From assembly GCF_000317535.1 (NCBI RefSeq), contig NC_019757.1, positions 6,333,501-6,397,500 on the forward strand: a stretch of 64,000 nt of DNA. Reading direction: 5' to 3'. The notes beneath the pieces are model-generated. The model made no database searches. It saw only the letters and a program-made list of their open reading frames with translations, and had not been told where the DNA came from. Below, piece after piece: positions 37,707 through 48,154 of this stretch. How positions within the stretch are numbered: the stretch's first letter is position 1; each line of letters starts with the position of its first letter. The position numbers were made by a program, and so were the translations under genes. The stretch is from Cylindrospermum stagnale PCC 7417. Lineage in GTDB: Bacteria; Cyanobacteriota; Cyanobacteriia; Cyanobacteriales; Nostocaceae.

Positions 37707-39305
37707 ATGGTTTTTAATTGGTTCCGCCGTCAATATAACGATTCCTCCGATACCCCTTCGTCCAAGCCACAGGAAGAAACTCCTCCTGTACAAGAACCCC
37801 AACCAGAACCAGCCGCAACCGCAGAAACTGCACCAGACACGGCCGACTTGTTGGCATTTGCTAAAGCCGCCTACAAAAATATCCAACAAAAACAACAATC
37901 CCAGACATTAGAAACTCCGCCTGGGGCAACAGATGCGCCAGGATCAGAAATTTCATCTGTCACGGATGTCACAGATCAGGCAACTGTAGATACGGCTGTA
38001 GCTGAAGTAACTGAATCAACTGCTATTGCTGAGGAAACTCTAGACACATCGGTCACAGACGCCGTTACAGAAGAACCTGCCGACTTGGTAGCAATTGCTG
38101 AAAATCCAGATGTCTCAAGCCCAGAAGCACAACCAGCACCAACCGCAGCTTTATCCTTCTTAGAACGAGCAGCAGCATCTCGGCAAGCCAAGCAGGAACG
38201 ACTGATAGCCAGCGCGATTGAAGTTTCAGCACCAGAAATCGTCCAAACTGCGAAATCAACCACCGCCACGCCAGCCGGAGAAGAAATTCCCGGACTGGTA
38301 TTTGATGATGGGTTTGTCTGGTCAACAAAAATTTTGGCAGCCCAAGGTAGACTTCCGCAAGACGTGTCTATAGAAGAAATAACCTGGCTGAAAAAGCTCC
38401 GGCAAGGCTTAGATAAAACCCGTCGTAGCATTCTTAACCAGCTAAAGGCAATTGTAGGTCAAGGGCCCCTGAACCAAGCCGCTGTGACGGAAATCGAGTC
38501 TGTACTCCTACAAGCTGATGTGGGTGTAGAGGCGACAGATTTTATTATCAATGCACTACAGAAAAAGCTGCTCCAAGAAGTCACCCCACCAGAGGAGGCG
38601 ATCGCTTACCTGAAACAAATTCTGCGGGATATGCTAGATGCGCCCAGCAAAACATCCCACCAATCTACCTTTACCCCAGAAAAAGAAACCCTGAATATTT
38701 GGTTAATCACTGGGGTAAATGGTGCTGGTAAAACCACCACTATCGGCAAAATCGCCCACCTAGCTCAAAAATCTGGCTATAAATGCTTGATTGGGGCTGC
38801 CGACACCTTCCGCGCCGCTGCTGTGGAACAGGTGAAAGTTTGGGGTACTAGAAGCGGTGTGGAAGTAATTGCTAATCCCGGAAAAAATACAGACCCGGCA
38901 GCAGTAGTCTTTGATGCGATCGCCGCAGCCCAAGCGCGGGAAACAGAATTACTGCTTGTAGATACCGCTGGACGCCTGCAAAATAAGAAAAACTTAATGG
39001 ACGAACTCAGTAAAATCCGGAAGATTATTGACAAAAAAGCTCCAAATGCTCATGTAGAATCACTCTTAGTTCTAGATTCTACCTTAGGGCAAAATGGACT
39101 ACGGCAAGCTGAGGTCTTTTCCCAAGCAGCCCAACTCAGTGGAGTTGTACTAACTAAGCTAGATGGTACCGCCAAAGGAGGCGTTGCCCTTGCCGTTGTG
39201 CAGCAACTAGGGTTACCCATTCGCTTTATTGGTGCTGGTGAAGGAATTGAAGACCTGCGCCCCTTTTCTAGCTATGAGTTTGTCGAAGCGCTATTGAGTG
39301 GCTAG
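37707..39305 (+). CDS. ftsY: Signal recognition particle receptor FtsY
   Basis: A 532-residue SRP GTPase that docks ribosome-SRP complexes at the membrane. Residues 1-~210 are an acidic A domain rich in Glu, Ala, Thr and Val. The N domain (~220-310) has the four-helix bundle with [16 protein letters not shown]. The G domain has G1 [17 protein letters not shown] (~333), [12 protein letters not shown]3 [14 protein letters not shown] and G4 [15 protein letters not shown]. The A domain is of typical size for cyanobacteria. ATG start follows the heptamer repeat. Confidence 0.96.
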   Translation: MVFNWFRRQYNDSSDTPSSKPQEETPPVQEPQPEPAATAETAPDTADLLAFAKAAYKNIQQKQQSQTLETPPGATDAPGSEISSVTDVTDQATVDTAVAEVTESTAIAEETLDTSVTDAVTEEPADLVAIAENPDVSSPEAQPAPTAALSFLERAAASRQAKQERLIASAIEVSAPEIVQTAKSTTATPAGEEIPGLVFDDGFVWSTKILAAQGRLPQDVSIEEITWLKKLRQGLDKTRRSILNQLKAIVGQGPLNQAAVTEIESVLLQADVGVEATDFIINALQKKLLQEVTPPEEAIAYLKQILRDMLDAPSKTSHQSTFTPEKETLNIWLITGVNGAGKTTTIGKIAHLAQKSGYKCLIGAADTFRAAAVEQVKVWGTRSGVEVIANPGKNTDPAAVVFDAIAAAQARETELLLVDTAGRLQNKKNLMDELSKIRKIIDKKAPNAHVESLLVLDSTLGQNGLRQAEVFSQAAQLSGVVLTKLDGTAKGGVALAVVQQLGLPIRFIGAGEGIEDLRPFSSYEFVEALLSG

Positions 39306-39689
39306 TCTAAAAATTTTGCGTTAAGATTTTTTCTTTGCAAACTAATAAATTTAGGACTTACGATCTGGTATTATCACTTGCACTAAGCAAAAACGAAATA
39401 CTGGAAAAAGCGTAAGTACTAAAATAATTAGTTTGTCACAACCGATGCTAAATTTCGCGAAAAATTTCCCCTAAAACCTTGTTTTTCACAGATATTTGGG
39501 GTTTGAAAATTCAGTAGTCTGGACGCTTGGTTGCAGCGCCTACCGTCCGCAACAAACTGAATTGGTGTCAGGAAGCTGGGTTAAGACCCCCAGGTTTATT
39601 CCGAGTCTCTACTTGCAAGATTACCCACAAATATTATCTGTCAGCAATTTAAAGGGTTGAAGTGTGATGTTTAAACTACAACACCCTAG

Positions 39690-39800
39690 TACCGCTTCTC
39701 TACGAGACGCTACGCATATAGCCTTTACCTACCGTAGGCTGCGCCAACCGCATGGCTGAGTGCAAAGCACACGCTTTGCGCGTTCGCGCTTACGCGAAAT
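39690..39800. repeat. Palindrome-rich interspersed repeat block
   Basis: Short GC-rich palindromes, among them CTCTACGAGACGCTACGC, CCTACCGTAGG, AAAGCACACGCTTTG and CGCGTTCGCGCTTACGCG. Related to the blocks at 794-1014 and 50790-50860. Confidence 0.7.
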
Positions 39801-40032
39801 TTTTTCATTCAAAATAGAGCCGACCGCTCACGGAAGGGATACAAAATTCAAAAAGCTTATGACGTAGGCTTTTCGTCTATTTTGGATGGTAGCTTTATTT
39901 CCGCTGGGATGTACTAGATAACCTGTAAGTTAAAGATTTTGGGTTATGCTTTTGCTAACTTGTATAGACCTAAGTTTTAGTGATTTTTTGAGACTGGTAA
40001 ATTGCATCTTTAGCAATTCAAAAATTGGTCAT

Positions 40033-40185
40033 ATGAAAAATTCTCAATCGGTAAATAAATCTATTATGGCAAATATCCAGGAAATTTATGGTATACAAAT
40101 TAAAGGTTTGCCAGCTTATTTGTATATTTTGGTTTGTCAACTCAAGTATGAGTATTTTTATTCTCTAACCCCAAAAGCTTCCTAA
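40033..40185 (+). CDS. Possible small protein, unknown
   Basis: About 50 residues from the ATG at 40033: MKNSQSVNKSIMANIQEIYG, then LPAYLYILVCQLKYEYFYSL. The frame is open further upstream to 39946, but that part is low quality. Residue use looks protein-like (an amphipathic start and a hydrophobic middle), with no known family and no strong ribosome site. It may be noise. Confidence 0.25.
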   Translation: MKNSQSVNKSIMANIQEIYGIQIKGLPAYLYILVCQLKYEYFYSLTPKAS

Positions 40186-40571
40186 ACACCCCTAAATACC
40201 CTTGGGGACTGATTCTAAATAGGTATTCTGAAAGCGTGGGAGGTTATTAGGCGACAAAAGAAATATTCTGTCTCAAGATATATGAATCGCTAATTTAAGT
40301 TATGAAAGAATAAAAAGCTTTCTGGAGTCTCATCAAAATTACTGGTGTTTGCCGGCTGAGTTTCGACTAAGAAATACATTAATTGAAATTCCTAATATTT
40401 GGCAATAAATGCCATCAGCAAATGCAATACTGATAAAAATTAAGCCTTACGTCTTTCTACTCTTGCTAAAATGACAAATTTTGTCCCAATATGGTTTAGC
40501 AATGCCCAAGACAAAGGGTTTATAAAAAATTCCAAATTTGTTGTTCTTAAAGTGTAATAATATCTCTACCT

Positions 40572-41960
40572 GTGTCTCAAGCGCCCTCTCAACCCACTGA
40601 AAGTAATACTAGTGCCACGACAGATGTCACACCAGTCGTGGCGCTAAAAGAACTCGTGGCAAGGTTGCACCGGGAACAAAATAAAATTCAAGATTTACTC
40701 AGTTCTTTAGGGTTTGCCCTGAGAAGCTTCAATAATTTGAATCAATTTTTGGAGTTGATTCCCCTGATGGCAACCAGAGTCACAGATGCCGATGGTAGTG
40801 CTTTATTTCTCTACAAACCTAACGGTCAAGTTAGGTTAGAGCAACTACACTGGCAAGATAGTCGTCAGCGAAAGAATATTCGCAAAGCCCTAGAAACAGC
40901 TAGCAGTCAAATCACACTTGTGCCAAACTCTGTTCCTCTAGCAACTTCCACAGGAATTTTGGACGATCAGATGCATCGCTGTTTGGGGCCAGATGTGCAA
41001 ATATTTGGTACGGCAATTTTAGTAAAGCATACAGAACGCGGTTGGCTGTATGTATTGAGCCGCGATCCGGAATATAGTTGGACAGAAACCAGACAAAAGT
41101 TAGTCAGGTTAGTGGCAGACCAAACGGCAGTAGCAATTGAAAACGATGAACTGGCAGTAGAACTCAGGAAAAAAGAACGCCTAGATCAAGAACTAGAAAT
41201 TGGCGCAGAAATTCAACGGCGACTATTACCACGTCAATGTCCGATGATTCCTGGTGTTGTACTTGCCGCACGTTGTAAACCAGCCAATCGTGTCGGCGGT
41301 GATTACTACGACTTTATTCCCACCAATCACAATCAGACTCAGCCAAAGACTAATGGCAGCAAAGAAAGTATTCCCTGGGGTTTGGTAATTGGGGATGTCA
41401 TGGGTAAAGGTGTCCCCGCAGGTTTGATTATGACCATGATGCGCGGAATGCTAAGAGGAGAAGTACTACATGGTAATTCTCCGTCCAGGATTCTGCAAAA
41501 TTTGAATCGAGTGATGTATGCGGATTTGGAAAATTCTCACCGCTTTATCACCCTGTTTTATTCAGAATATGATCCCCAAAATCGAGTTTTATCTTATAGC
41601 AATGCGGCACACAATCCCCCCTTGTGGTGGCACGCAGCTACAAAAAATGTTACCCGTTTGGATACGTTGGGAATGCTGATTGGTTTGGATGCCAACAGCC
41701 AATATGAAGATGCTCAGGCACAGCTAGAGCCTGGGGATACAATTATTTACTATACAGATGGTTTGACTGATGCCGCAGCTGCAAGTGGCGATCGCTTCGA
41801 CGAAGAAAATTTTATCACTTCTTTTAACGCTGCCTGCCGCTATTGCAACGGGCCACAGGAGATTGTCGATTACCTGTTTGACCAAGTTCAGCAATTCATC
41901 GGTTCTGATAGACAAAATACTGATGATATGACATTGGTTGTTTTACAAATTCTCTCTTAA
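40572..41960 (+). CDS. GAF-domain PP2C phosphatase (RsbU/SpoIIE type)
   Basis: A 462-residue protein, GTG start. An N-terminal coiled segment (~25-45) leads into a GAF-like sensor domain (~50-200, ending LVADQTAVAIENDELAVELR), a short coiled linker, then a SpoIIE/PP2C domain: ELEIGAEIQRRLLPRQCP, the metal-binding RVGGDYYDF and LVIGDVMGKGVPAGLIMTMM, and IIYYTDGLTDAAA near the C-terminus. Such proteins dephosphorylate anti-sigma antagonists or other Ser/Thr-phosphorylated partners in response to a signal. No anti-sigma partner is coded nearby. Confidence 0.88.
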   Translation: MSQAPSQPTESNTSATTDVTPVVALKELVARLHREQNKIQDLLSSLGFALRSFNNLNQFLELIPLMATRVTDADGSALFLYKPNGQVRLEQLHWQDSRQRKNIRKALETASSQITLVPNSVPLATSTGILDDQMHRCLGPDVQIFGTAILVKHTERGWLYVLSRDPEYSWTETRQKLVRLVADQTAVAIENDELAVELRKKERLDQELEIGAEIQRRLLPRQCPMIPGVVLAARCKPANRVGGDYYDFIPTNHNQTQPKTNGSKESIPWGLVIGDVMGKGVPAGLIMTMMRGMLRGEVLHGNSPSRILQNLNRVMYADLENSHRFITLFYSEYDPQNRVLSYSNAAHNPPLWWHAATKNVTRLDTLGMLIGLDANSQYEDAQAQLEPGDTIIYYTDGLTDAAAASGDRFDEENFITSFNAACRYCNGPQEIVDYLFDQVQQFIGSDRQNTDDMTLVVLQILS

Positions 41961-42085
41961 TTGTCGGTTGTCAGTTGGAGAGAGCCAGTTGAAAAAACAA
42001 ACAACTGCGTGCCTGTTGATGGGAGAATGAAAATGTAACATGAAGCTTGCCCTGTGTTGCTTCCAGCCCAAAGGAATCTTGAGAA

Positions 42086-42631
42086 ATGTGGAAAAGAATT
42101 GCGTTAATCTTGCTATTGGTGTTGAGCTTCAGCCTGAGTAATTCGGATGTTGCGGCTGCGGCTGGACTCAAAAGCTTTGTAGATAGTGCTGACGGCTATC
42201 AGTTTTTATATCCTAATGGCTGGTTGCAAGTTAAAGTTGCCAACGGCCCCGATGTGGTGTTCCACGATTTGATTGAGGTATCAGAAAATGTCTCTGTGGT
42301 GATTAGTGCTGCTCCCGAAGGCAAAACTTTGGCAGAACTGGGGACACCCACAGAAGTAGGATATAGGTTGGGAAAAGCGGCTCTTGCTCCTCCTGACTCT
42401 GGCCGTACAGCCGAATTAGTTAACGCTGGACAGAAAGAAGTTGACGGTAAAATATACTACCTACTAGAGTATGCAGTGAAACTCCCTAATCAGCAAGAAA
42501 GACACAACATTGCCAGTGTGGCTGTTAGCCGTGGTAAAGTTTTTACCTTCAACGCTTCCGTTCCCGAAAAACGTTGGCAGAAACTTCAACGGATGATCGA
42601 TGAGGTTGTCAGTTCTTTCACGGTGTATTAA
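42086..42631 (+). CDS. Photosystem II protein PsbP (CyanoP family)
   Basis: A 181-residue exported protein of the PsbP fold: GLKSFVDSADGYQFLYPNGW, then DVVFHDLIEVSENVSVVISA and a C-terminal FTFNASVPEKRWQKLQRMID. CyanoP assists photosystem II assembly on the lumen side of thylakoids. The signal peptide is MWKRIALILLLVLSFSLSNS with an AAAA cleavage region. Most CyanoP proteins are lipoproteins with a lipobox Cys; no Cys is present here, so this copy should be soluble or held by an uncleaved helix. It could be a PsbP-like paralogue. Confidence 0.85.
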   Translation: MWKRIALILLLVLSFSLSNSDVAAAAGLKSFVDSADGYQFLYPNGWLQVKVANGPDVVFHDLIEVSENVSVVISAAPEGKTLAELGTPTEVGYRLGKAALAPPDSGRTAELVNAGQKEVDGKIYYLLEYAVKLPNQQERHNIASVAVSRGKVFTFNASVPEKRWQKLQRMIDEVVSSFTVY

Positions 42632-42632
42632 T

Positions 42633-42678
42633 TATTAGGTAATAGGTCAATGGGTAATGGGTAATGGGTAATAACTAA
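42633..42678. repeat. Heptamer tandem repeat (GGGTAAT type)
   Basis: AGGTAAT, AGGTCAAT, then GGGTAAT three times, between psbP and maf. Same STRR family as 6924-6994. Confidence 0.7.
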
Positions 42679-42718
42679 ATTGCTACTCTCCCCATCCCTT
42701 CATCCCCCCACCTGTCTT

Positions 42719-43312
42719 ATGGACATTCCACAATTTGTACTTGCCTCTGCTTCCCCAGCGCGACGCCGCTTGCTGCAAACTGTTGGTATTGAACCAATAG
42801 TTTGCCCTAGCAATTTTGATGAGTCGCAAATCCAACTGAGTGATCCTGGACAATTGGTGCAAACTCTGGCTCAGTGCAAAGCGGAAACTGTAGTCCCGCA
42901 GTTTGCATCTGCTTTGATTATGGGTTGTGATTCTGTTTTGGCGATGAATGGTGAGATTTTTGGCAAACCAGCGGATGCGAATTGCGCGATCGCACGTTGG
43001 CAATTGATGCAAGGTAACTTTGGCGACCTTTATACAGGCCATGTCTTGATTGACATTACACAAAATAAGACTGTTGTCAAGTGTCAAGTAACAAGGGTTT
43101 ATTTTGCTAAGATGAGCGATCGCGCCATTTCTGCCTATGTTGCCACAGGTGAACCCCTCAACTGTGCTGGAGCCTTTGCCATTGAAGGTTTTGGCAGTTT
43201 CTTCGTGGAAAAAATCGAGGGTTGTCACACCAACGTCATTGGCTTGAGTTTACCCCTATTACGGCAGATGTTGGCAGAATTAGGCTATGAAGCCACAGAT
43301 TTTTGGCAATAG
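42719..43312 (+). CDS. maf: Maf family nucleotide pyrophosphatase
   Basis: A 197-residue NTP pyrophosphatase that removes non-standard or excess nucleotides. From the ATG at 42719 it starts [20 protein letters not shown], the family phosphate-binding site. SNFDESQI, then [17 protein letters not shown] (catalytic Asp), [10 protein letters not shown] and [20 protein letters not shown] complete the fold. An in-frame upstream start at 42680 gives a poor extension. The 3' end overlaps the small minus-strand gene at 43236-43556 by 77 bp. Confidence 0.93.
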   Translation: MDIPQFVLASASPARRRLLQTVGIEPIVCPSNFDESQIQLSDPGQLVQTLAQCKAETVVPQFASALIMGCDSVLAMNGEIFGKPADANCAIARWQLMQGNFGDLYTGHVLIDITQNKTVVKCQVTRVYFAKMSDRAISAYVATGEPLNCAGAFAIEGFGSFFVEKIEGCHTNVIGLSLPLLRQMLAELGYEATDFWQ

Positions 43313-43556
43313 TTGAGTCTCTCCCTTTTTTGAATGTCAATATTGCTTCCCCATGATCGGGAATCCAAACTAGCCACTCGTCTTCAGAAACCTGACACAA
43401 TAACAATGCTTCATCAAAACTAAAGGGATTGGGAAGTTCCCACAGGTGTATCCAAGCCGGGGTTGGGAATTGTGGGGAATCAGACTTGCTTAAACCATCC
43501 AGATTCTGCCTTCTTGATTGCATAGCAAAAACCGGTCTATGAAAATCTAGTTTCAT
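43236..43556 (-). CDS. Small conserved-looking protein, unknown function
   Basis: A 106-residue soluble protein overlapping the end of maf tail to tail. Residues ~28-80 ([20 protein letters not shown], then [24 protein letters not shown]) look like a real conserved domain: many Trp and Pro at spaced positions and acidic turns. The last ~25 residues lie within the maf overlap and may be extra. No known family. A similar protein motif ([16 protein letters not shown]) seems common in cyanobacteria from memory, which was not checked. Confidence 0.55.
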   Translation of the reverse strand: MKLDFHRPVFAMQSRRQNLDGLSKSDSPQFPTPAWIHLWELPNPFSFDEALLLCQVSEDEWLVWIPDHGEAILTFKKGRDSTIAKNLWLHSLILPTSAVIGVNSSQ

Positions 43557-43758
43557 ACCAGGGTGTTAGCCTTAGCTAATTGGCTAATCTAAAATTATTT
43601 CTGTAACCTAGAATACAAAATAAATAATATATTAGAAAAGTCAACGTTTCATAACTTTACGTTCGCTGAGTATAAGTGTTTGCTTATATTGCGAGCCTGA
43701 GCAGAAGTGGCGCGGCTAGTTGTAGACTGACAACTAGATTTTATTGCCCAACTAGAAT

Positions 43759-44496
43759 ATGTCTTCTACTTCTACCCCCTCCCTGCGAGAGCAACAACAT
43801 CCCCTAATTCGTCAACTAGCCGATTGTATTGAGGCAGTTTGGCACAAGCATTTGGATCTGTCACCCTACCATTTGCCTGCGGAGTTGGGGTATGTGGAAG
43901 GTAGACTAGAGGGCGAAAAGCTGGTTATTGAAAACCGCTGCTATCAAACACCACAGTTCCGGAAAATGCACTTGGAACTAGCAAAAGTGGGAAATATGCT
44001 AGATATTTTGCACTGTGTCATGTTTCCCCATCCAGAATATGACATCCCGATGTTTGGTTGCGATTTAGTTGGGGGTAGAGGTCAAATCAGTGCAGCGATC
44101 GCAGACCTTTCTCCTGTAGACTTAGACCGTAGCCTACCATTCGCTTACACTACAGCACTTACTGAGCTACCAGCACCAAACTTTTCCCAACCCCGTGAGC
44201 TACCCGAATGGGGAAATATCTTCTCTGATTTTTGCATCTTTGTGCGTCCGGCTTCCCCAGAAGAAGAAACGATGTTTCTGGGGCGCGTACAGGAATTTTT
44301 AGATATTCATTGCCAAAATGCGATCGCATCTACACCCGTTGCACCAGATAAAATGGCGCAAATCCTGGCTGGACAAAAAAACTACTGCACCAAACAGCAG
44401 CAAAACGACAAAACCCGTCGCGTACTAGAAAAAGCCTTTGGCCCAGCTTGGGCAGAAAATTACATGACCACAGTTTTGTTTGATCTGCCAGCTTAA
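43759..44496 (+). CDS. pcyA: Phycocyanobilin:ferredoxin oxidoreductase
   Basis: A 245-residue ferredoxin-dependent bilin reductase that converts biliverdin to phycocyanobilin, the chromophore of phycobilisomes and phytochromes. The key acids fit those of the Synechocystis enzyme: Glu in LELAKVGN (residue 73), His in DILHCVMF (85) and Asp in MFGCDLVGG (102), with the same spacing of 12 and 17 residues as E76, H88 and D105. The C-terminal [23 protein letters not shown] is also typical. ATG start; single gene. Confidence 0.95.
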   Translation: MSSTSTPSLREQQHPLIRQLADCIEAVWHKHLDLSPYHLPAELGYVEGRLEGEKLVIENRCYQTPQFRKMHLELAKVGNMLDILHCVMFPHPEYDIPMFGCDLVGGRGQISAAIADLSPVDLDRSLPFAYTTALTELPAPNFSQPRELPEWGNIFSDFCIFVRPASPEEETMFLGRVQEFLDIHCQNAIASTPVAPDKMAQILAGQKNYCTKQQQNDKTRRVLEKAFGPAWAENYMTTVLFDLPA

Positions 44497-45260
44497 TCAT
44501 CTCCCCCTCTCCTCATTGTCCCATCTGTAGGCTCTGTTACGTTTTCCCCCAACTGATGAATGTAGAATTCATTTAACCAGAGTTGAATGGAGTCAGAAAA
44601 CAACAGCAGGGAGAACAACAAATCAGGTCTTGGGAGCAGTTATCCAAAGATAATTTGTTGTAGCGATTCCAACATATTTAATGGGATGGGGAATGAATTA
44701 ATTATCCTACTTCCTCACCATAATGAGAAATCAATTGCTCTCCGCAATTCGATATTTTGGTGATGTTAGAAATGCACTATTTCACAGAAATTTTTCAGTC
44801 GGTCATTGACTGACTTAAGGAAAATTCACTTTTGCTGCCAGATTGAGTCCAACCACGGCAGCAGCTTGTTTTTCATGTTCTTTTGTAGATTCTATTCGTA
44901 ATGGTTGCAGAACATCTTGGCGATGGTCTGTCACCTAAAATATGCCTAAATTTATACCAGGTTGCCTTGAAAAATAGTATCTGGGTGATGGAATTGGTGA
45001 ATTCAAAATTTTGAATTCTCTTAACTTCTGTTGCACGCATATCTCACTCAGAAGCTATTTAAGAACCAGCTACTTTCCTGGCGCGATTGTTGTAGAGATT
45101 TTTCGCGTTAAGCATTTATTGGGCAGTTGACTTTCAGCAAGACCCAGCTTTTAGCCACTGTTATTTTTCCTCAGCTTAAGAACCTTTTTGACTAATTCAA
45201 CTGCGGCTAATTCGCTTTTTTACGAACATCAGCACAATTCAGATAAACGAGCAATATACC
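44497..45260. promoter_or_regulatory. Long upstream region of the devBCA genes
   Basis: About 760 bp with no credible gene. Such a long leader suits a developmentally regulated operon, as known for devBCA in Anabaena, where NtcA drives expression. I looked for a GTA-N8-TAC NtcA box and found no clear match. No terminator-like hairpin with a T-run was found. Confidence 0.4.
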
Positions 45261-46700
45261 ATGTCAAGGGTGACTGAGAAGCCAAAGTCAACAGAACAGC
45301 CACTTGAGCAACCTAAGGTTTGGTGGGGCATTGCTGTAGCTTTGCCAGTTGCGATCGCCGCTGGGTTACTAGCTACAGCCAAAATTGAACAGCTGAAAAA
45401 ACTAACTTCCTCCCTACCAATGGCACCCGTAGCCAACAGCGTTAGTGCTGTGGGACGTTTGGAACCACGAGGAGAAGTCGTTAAACTTTCTGCACCAACT
45501 GCCGGCTCAACCGCAGGCTCACGAGTTCAACAACTCCTGGTAAGAGAAGGGCAACGAGTTAGGGAAGGTCAAGTGGTAGCGATTTTAGACAACCGCGATA
45601 CCCAAATAGCCGCAGTAGAAGAAGCAAAAGCCAAACTGCAAGAATCTCGTGCGAACTTAGCACAAGTCAGAGCTGGTTCACCAAGAGACATTCAAGCTCA
45701 AAGAGCAGTTGTTGATCGTCTAAGAGCCGAGTTAGCTGGAGAAAGTAACGCCCAGCAAGCGACGATTGCTCGCATCGCCGCCGAGTTAAGTGGAGAAAAA
45801 ATCGCCCTACAAGCAACAGTTAATCGTCTAGAAGCCGAACTTAGAGGGCAAAGAGATAGTTTAAGAGCAACGGTTGCACGGTTACGAGCTGAACGGCGCA
45901 ACGCCCAAGTTGATGCCGGACGTTATGATTATTTATACAAAGAAGGTGCTATTTCCCAGCAAGAACGGGATAGAAGGCGCTTGAGTGCGGACACTTCTAA
46001 TCAGCAGGTAGTCGAAAGCCAAGCCAACCTGAGACAGGCACAGGCAACTCTGCAACAGCAAATTGGCGAAGCCAGAGCTAACCAAGTCAAAACTTTAGCG
46101 ACTTTGCAACAGCAGCTGATCGAAGCCAAAGTTAACCGCGATAAAACCATAGCAACCTTGTCTCGGCAAATCGCCGAAGAAAAAGCCAAATTGAACAGAC
46201 TTTTGGATGTCAGTCCCACTGATGCGCTAGTGGCCCAGGCTCAAGTTACGAATGCGATCGCACTTGTTAGAAGAGCGCAAGCAGAACTCAATTTGAGCTT
46301 TATCAAAGCACCAATTTCTGGCGAAATCTTAAAAATTCACACCAAATCAGGAGAAATGATGAGTGCCAACGGCATTGCCGAAATTGGACAAACCGATCAA
46401 ATGTTTGTCGTTGCGGAAGTTGCCGAAGACAGTATTGGTAAAGTGCGTATCGGTCAAAACGCTACTATCACCAGCGATAACGGGGCATTTAGCGGAGAGT
46501 TAAAGGGCACAATCACAGAAATCGGCAGAAAAATCGGCAAAAAAGATGTGCTGAATACAGATCCAGCAGCAGATGTAGACGCCAGAGTAGTAGAAGTAAA
46601 AATTGCTCTACCACCAGAATATAGCCGGCGAGTTTCCGGATTAACCAACGCTAAAGTCGTTGTCGAAATTAAATTTAATCAAGTTAAGAATGAGCAGTAA
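45261..46700 (+). CDS. devB: DevB-like membrane fusion protein of an ABC exporter
   Basis: A 479-residue HlyD-family adaptor. A short cytoplasmic N-terminus and one membrane helix (WWGIAVALPVAIAAGLLATA, ~24-43) are followed by AVGRLEPRGEVVKLSAP, the first half of the lipoyl domain, then a long coiled coil (~115-320, with repeated LRAEL/ATLQQQ heptads) and the second lipoyl half and beta barrel (SFIKAPISGEILKI, then VAEVAEDSIGKVRIGQNATI). It bridges DevCA in the inner membrane to a TolC-like channel. In heterocyst formers DevBCA exports heterocyst glycolipids, but several paralogous clusters exist, so the substrate of this one is open. Confidence 0.85.
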   Translation: MSRVTEKPKSTEQPLEQPKVWWGIAVALPVAIAAGLLATAKIEQLKKLTSSLPMAPVANSVSAVGRLEPRGEVVKLSAPTAGSTAGSRVQQLLVREGQRVREGQVVAILDNRDTQIAAVEEAKAKLQESRANLAQVRAGSPRDIQAQRAVVDRLRAELAGESNAQQATIARIAAELSGEKIALQATVNRLEAELRGQRDSLRATVARLRAERRNAQVDAGRYDYLYKEGAISQQERDRRRLSADTSNQQVVESQANLRQAQATLQQQIGEARANQVKTLATLQQQLIEAKVNRDKTIATLSRQIAEEKAKLNRLLDVSPTDALVAQAQVTNAIALVRRAQAELNLSFIKAPISGEILKIHTKSGEMMSANGIAEIGQTDQMFVVAEVAEDSIGKVRIGQNATITSDNGAFSGELKGTITEIGRKIGKKDVLNTDPAADVDARVVEVKIALPPEYSRRVSGLTNAKVVVEIKFNQVKNEQ

Positions 46701-46836
46701 TCAGATTATGTACCTGCAATATTACTAATAATGGGTAATATTTCCATTCAACCACAACCTATCAACGCAGTAATTGACCCAAAAATATTTCAGCGTCTAT
46801 TTATGAACTTGAACTAACTGCTGGAAATCCCGAAAA

Positions 46837-47991
46837 ATGAATCAGAAAATACCTCTGTCATGGCTGCAATTGACTAGGGAAAAAACTCGCCTGGCTGTGG
46901 CTTTAGCAGGCATTGGTTTCGCTGATATTTTGATGTTTATGCAACTTGGTTTCCGGGATGCTCTATATTACAGTAACGTACGAATGCATAGCAGCTTACA
47001 GGGTGATATTGTTTTAATTAACAGTCAATCTAACGCTGTACTTTCGATGAAAACCTTTTCTCAAAGGCGTCTATATAAAGCTTTAGATTTACCGACCGTA
47101 CAATCGGTACATCCTATATATTTAGACTATACAAGCTGGAAAAATCCCGTTACTGGTCGCCCTCGAAGCATCCTCATTTTTGGCATGAACCCAGAAGTTA
47201 ATGTGTTTGACTTACCTGGCATTCAGGAAAATCTAGATAAACTTAAACTACCTGATGTGGTCTTATTTGACCGTTCTTCCCGGTTAGAATACGGACCAAT
47301 TGCTACTGATTTTCAGCAAGGTAAAACTGTAACAGCAGAAGTAAGAAGGAGGCAAATTAAAGTAGGAGGACTCTTTACTTTAGGTGCATCTTTTGGGGCA
47401 GATGGTAATTTAATTGTGAGTGATATTAACTTTTTACGCATATTTAATAATCGTCAGCGTGGTTTAATTGATATTGGGCTGATTAGATTAAAGCCAGGAT
47501 TAGATCCAATAATAGCATCTCAACAATTACGAGATTATCTACCCAAAGATATCAATGTTTTAACCAAGCAAGAATTTATTGATTTTGAACGTAATTATTG
47601 GGCAAGTAGTACAGCAATTGGGTTTATTTTCACTTTAGGAACAATTATGGGTTTCATCGTGGGAACTGTGATTGTTTATCAAATTCTGTATACCGAAGTG
47701 ACAGATCACTTATCTGAGTATGCCACTCTCAAAGCAATAGGCTATACACAAAACTATTTATTAACCGTCATTCTTCAAGAAGCTTTATTATTAGCAGTTT
47801 TAGGATATATGCCTGGATTTGCTTTCACTTTATATATGTATAAAGCAGCTAGAGATGCTACACTTTTACCAGTTTTCATGAGTGTTAATCGAGCCGTTAT
47901 GGTGCTAATAATGACTATGCTAATGTGCTTTATTTCTGGTGTAATTGCTGTGCGAAAATTACGTTCTGCTGACCCAGCAGATATTTTTTAA
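46837..47991 (+). CDS. devC: DevC-like ABC exporter permease
   Basis: A 384-residue FtsX/MacB-type permease: N-terminal helix (LAVALAGIGFADILMFMQLG), a ~200-residue periplasmic domain, then three C-terminal helices (IGFIFTLGTIMGFIVGTVIV; LLTVILQEALLLAVLGYMPG; RAVMVLIMTMLMCFISGVIA) ending KLRSADPADIF. DVLSEYATLKAIGY-like text (HLSEYATLKAIGYTQNYLL) is the conserved coupling region. It follows devB by 136 bp. Confidence 0.87.
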   Translation: MNQKIPLSWLQLTREKTRLAVALAGIGFADILMFMQLGFRDALYYSNVRMHSSLQGDIVLINSQSNAVLSMKTFSQRRLYKALDLPTVQSVHPIYLDYTSWKNPVTGRPRSILIFGMNPEVNVFDLPGIQENLDKLKLPDVVLFDRSSRLEYGPIATDFQQGKTVTAEVRRRQIKVGGLFTLGASFGADGNLIVSDINFLRIFNNRQRGLIDIGLIRLKPGLDPIIASQQLRDYLPKDINVLTKQEFIDFERNYWASSTAIGFIFTLGTIMGFIVGTVIVYQILYTEVTDHLSEYATLKAIGYTQNYLLTVILQEALLLAVLGYMPGFAFTLYMYKAARDATLLPVFMSVNRAVMVLIMTMLMCFISGVIAVRKLRSADPADIF

Positions 47992-48154
47992 CTTTAAATT
48001 TATTAATAAGTTTTCGGGAGTAAGAATGATGCTAAATTATGAATTAGTATTTAAAAGTTTCCTAATTCATATTTGATGAATTTTAACTCCTATATCCTTG
48101 TATCCACTGAATTGATATCTAGTAAATGTTAAGTTATGGCTACTTATTTTATTT

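Larger units (their letters stand above)
39306..40571. other. Long intergenic region with repeats
   Basis: Nearly 1.3 kb. From 39690 to 39800 is a palindrome-rich block of the same type as 794-1014 (CTCTACGAGACGCTACGC, CCTACCGTAGGCTGCG, GCACACGCTTTGCG). CAAAATAGA (about 39812) and TCTATTTTG (about 39878) form a 9-bp inverted pair. A small possible gene lies at 40033-40185. The rest is AT rich with no recognised gene, RNA or mobile element. Confidence 0.5.

Noticed and set aside
46001..46219. Minus-strand frames inside devB
   Set aside because: They mirror the heptad repeats of the DevB coiled coil.
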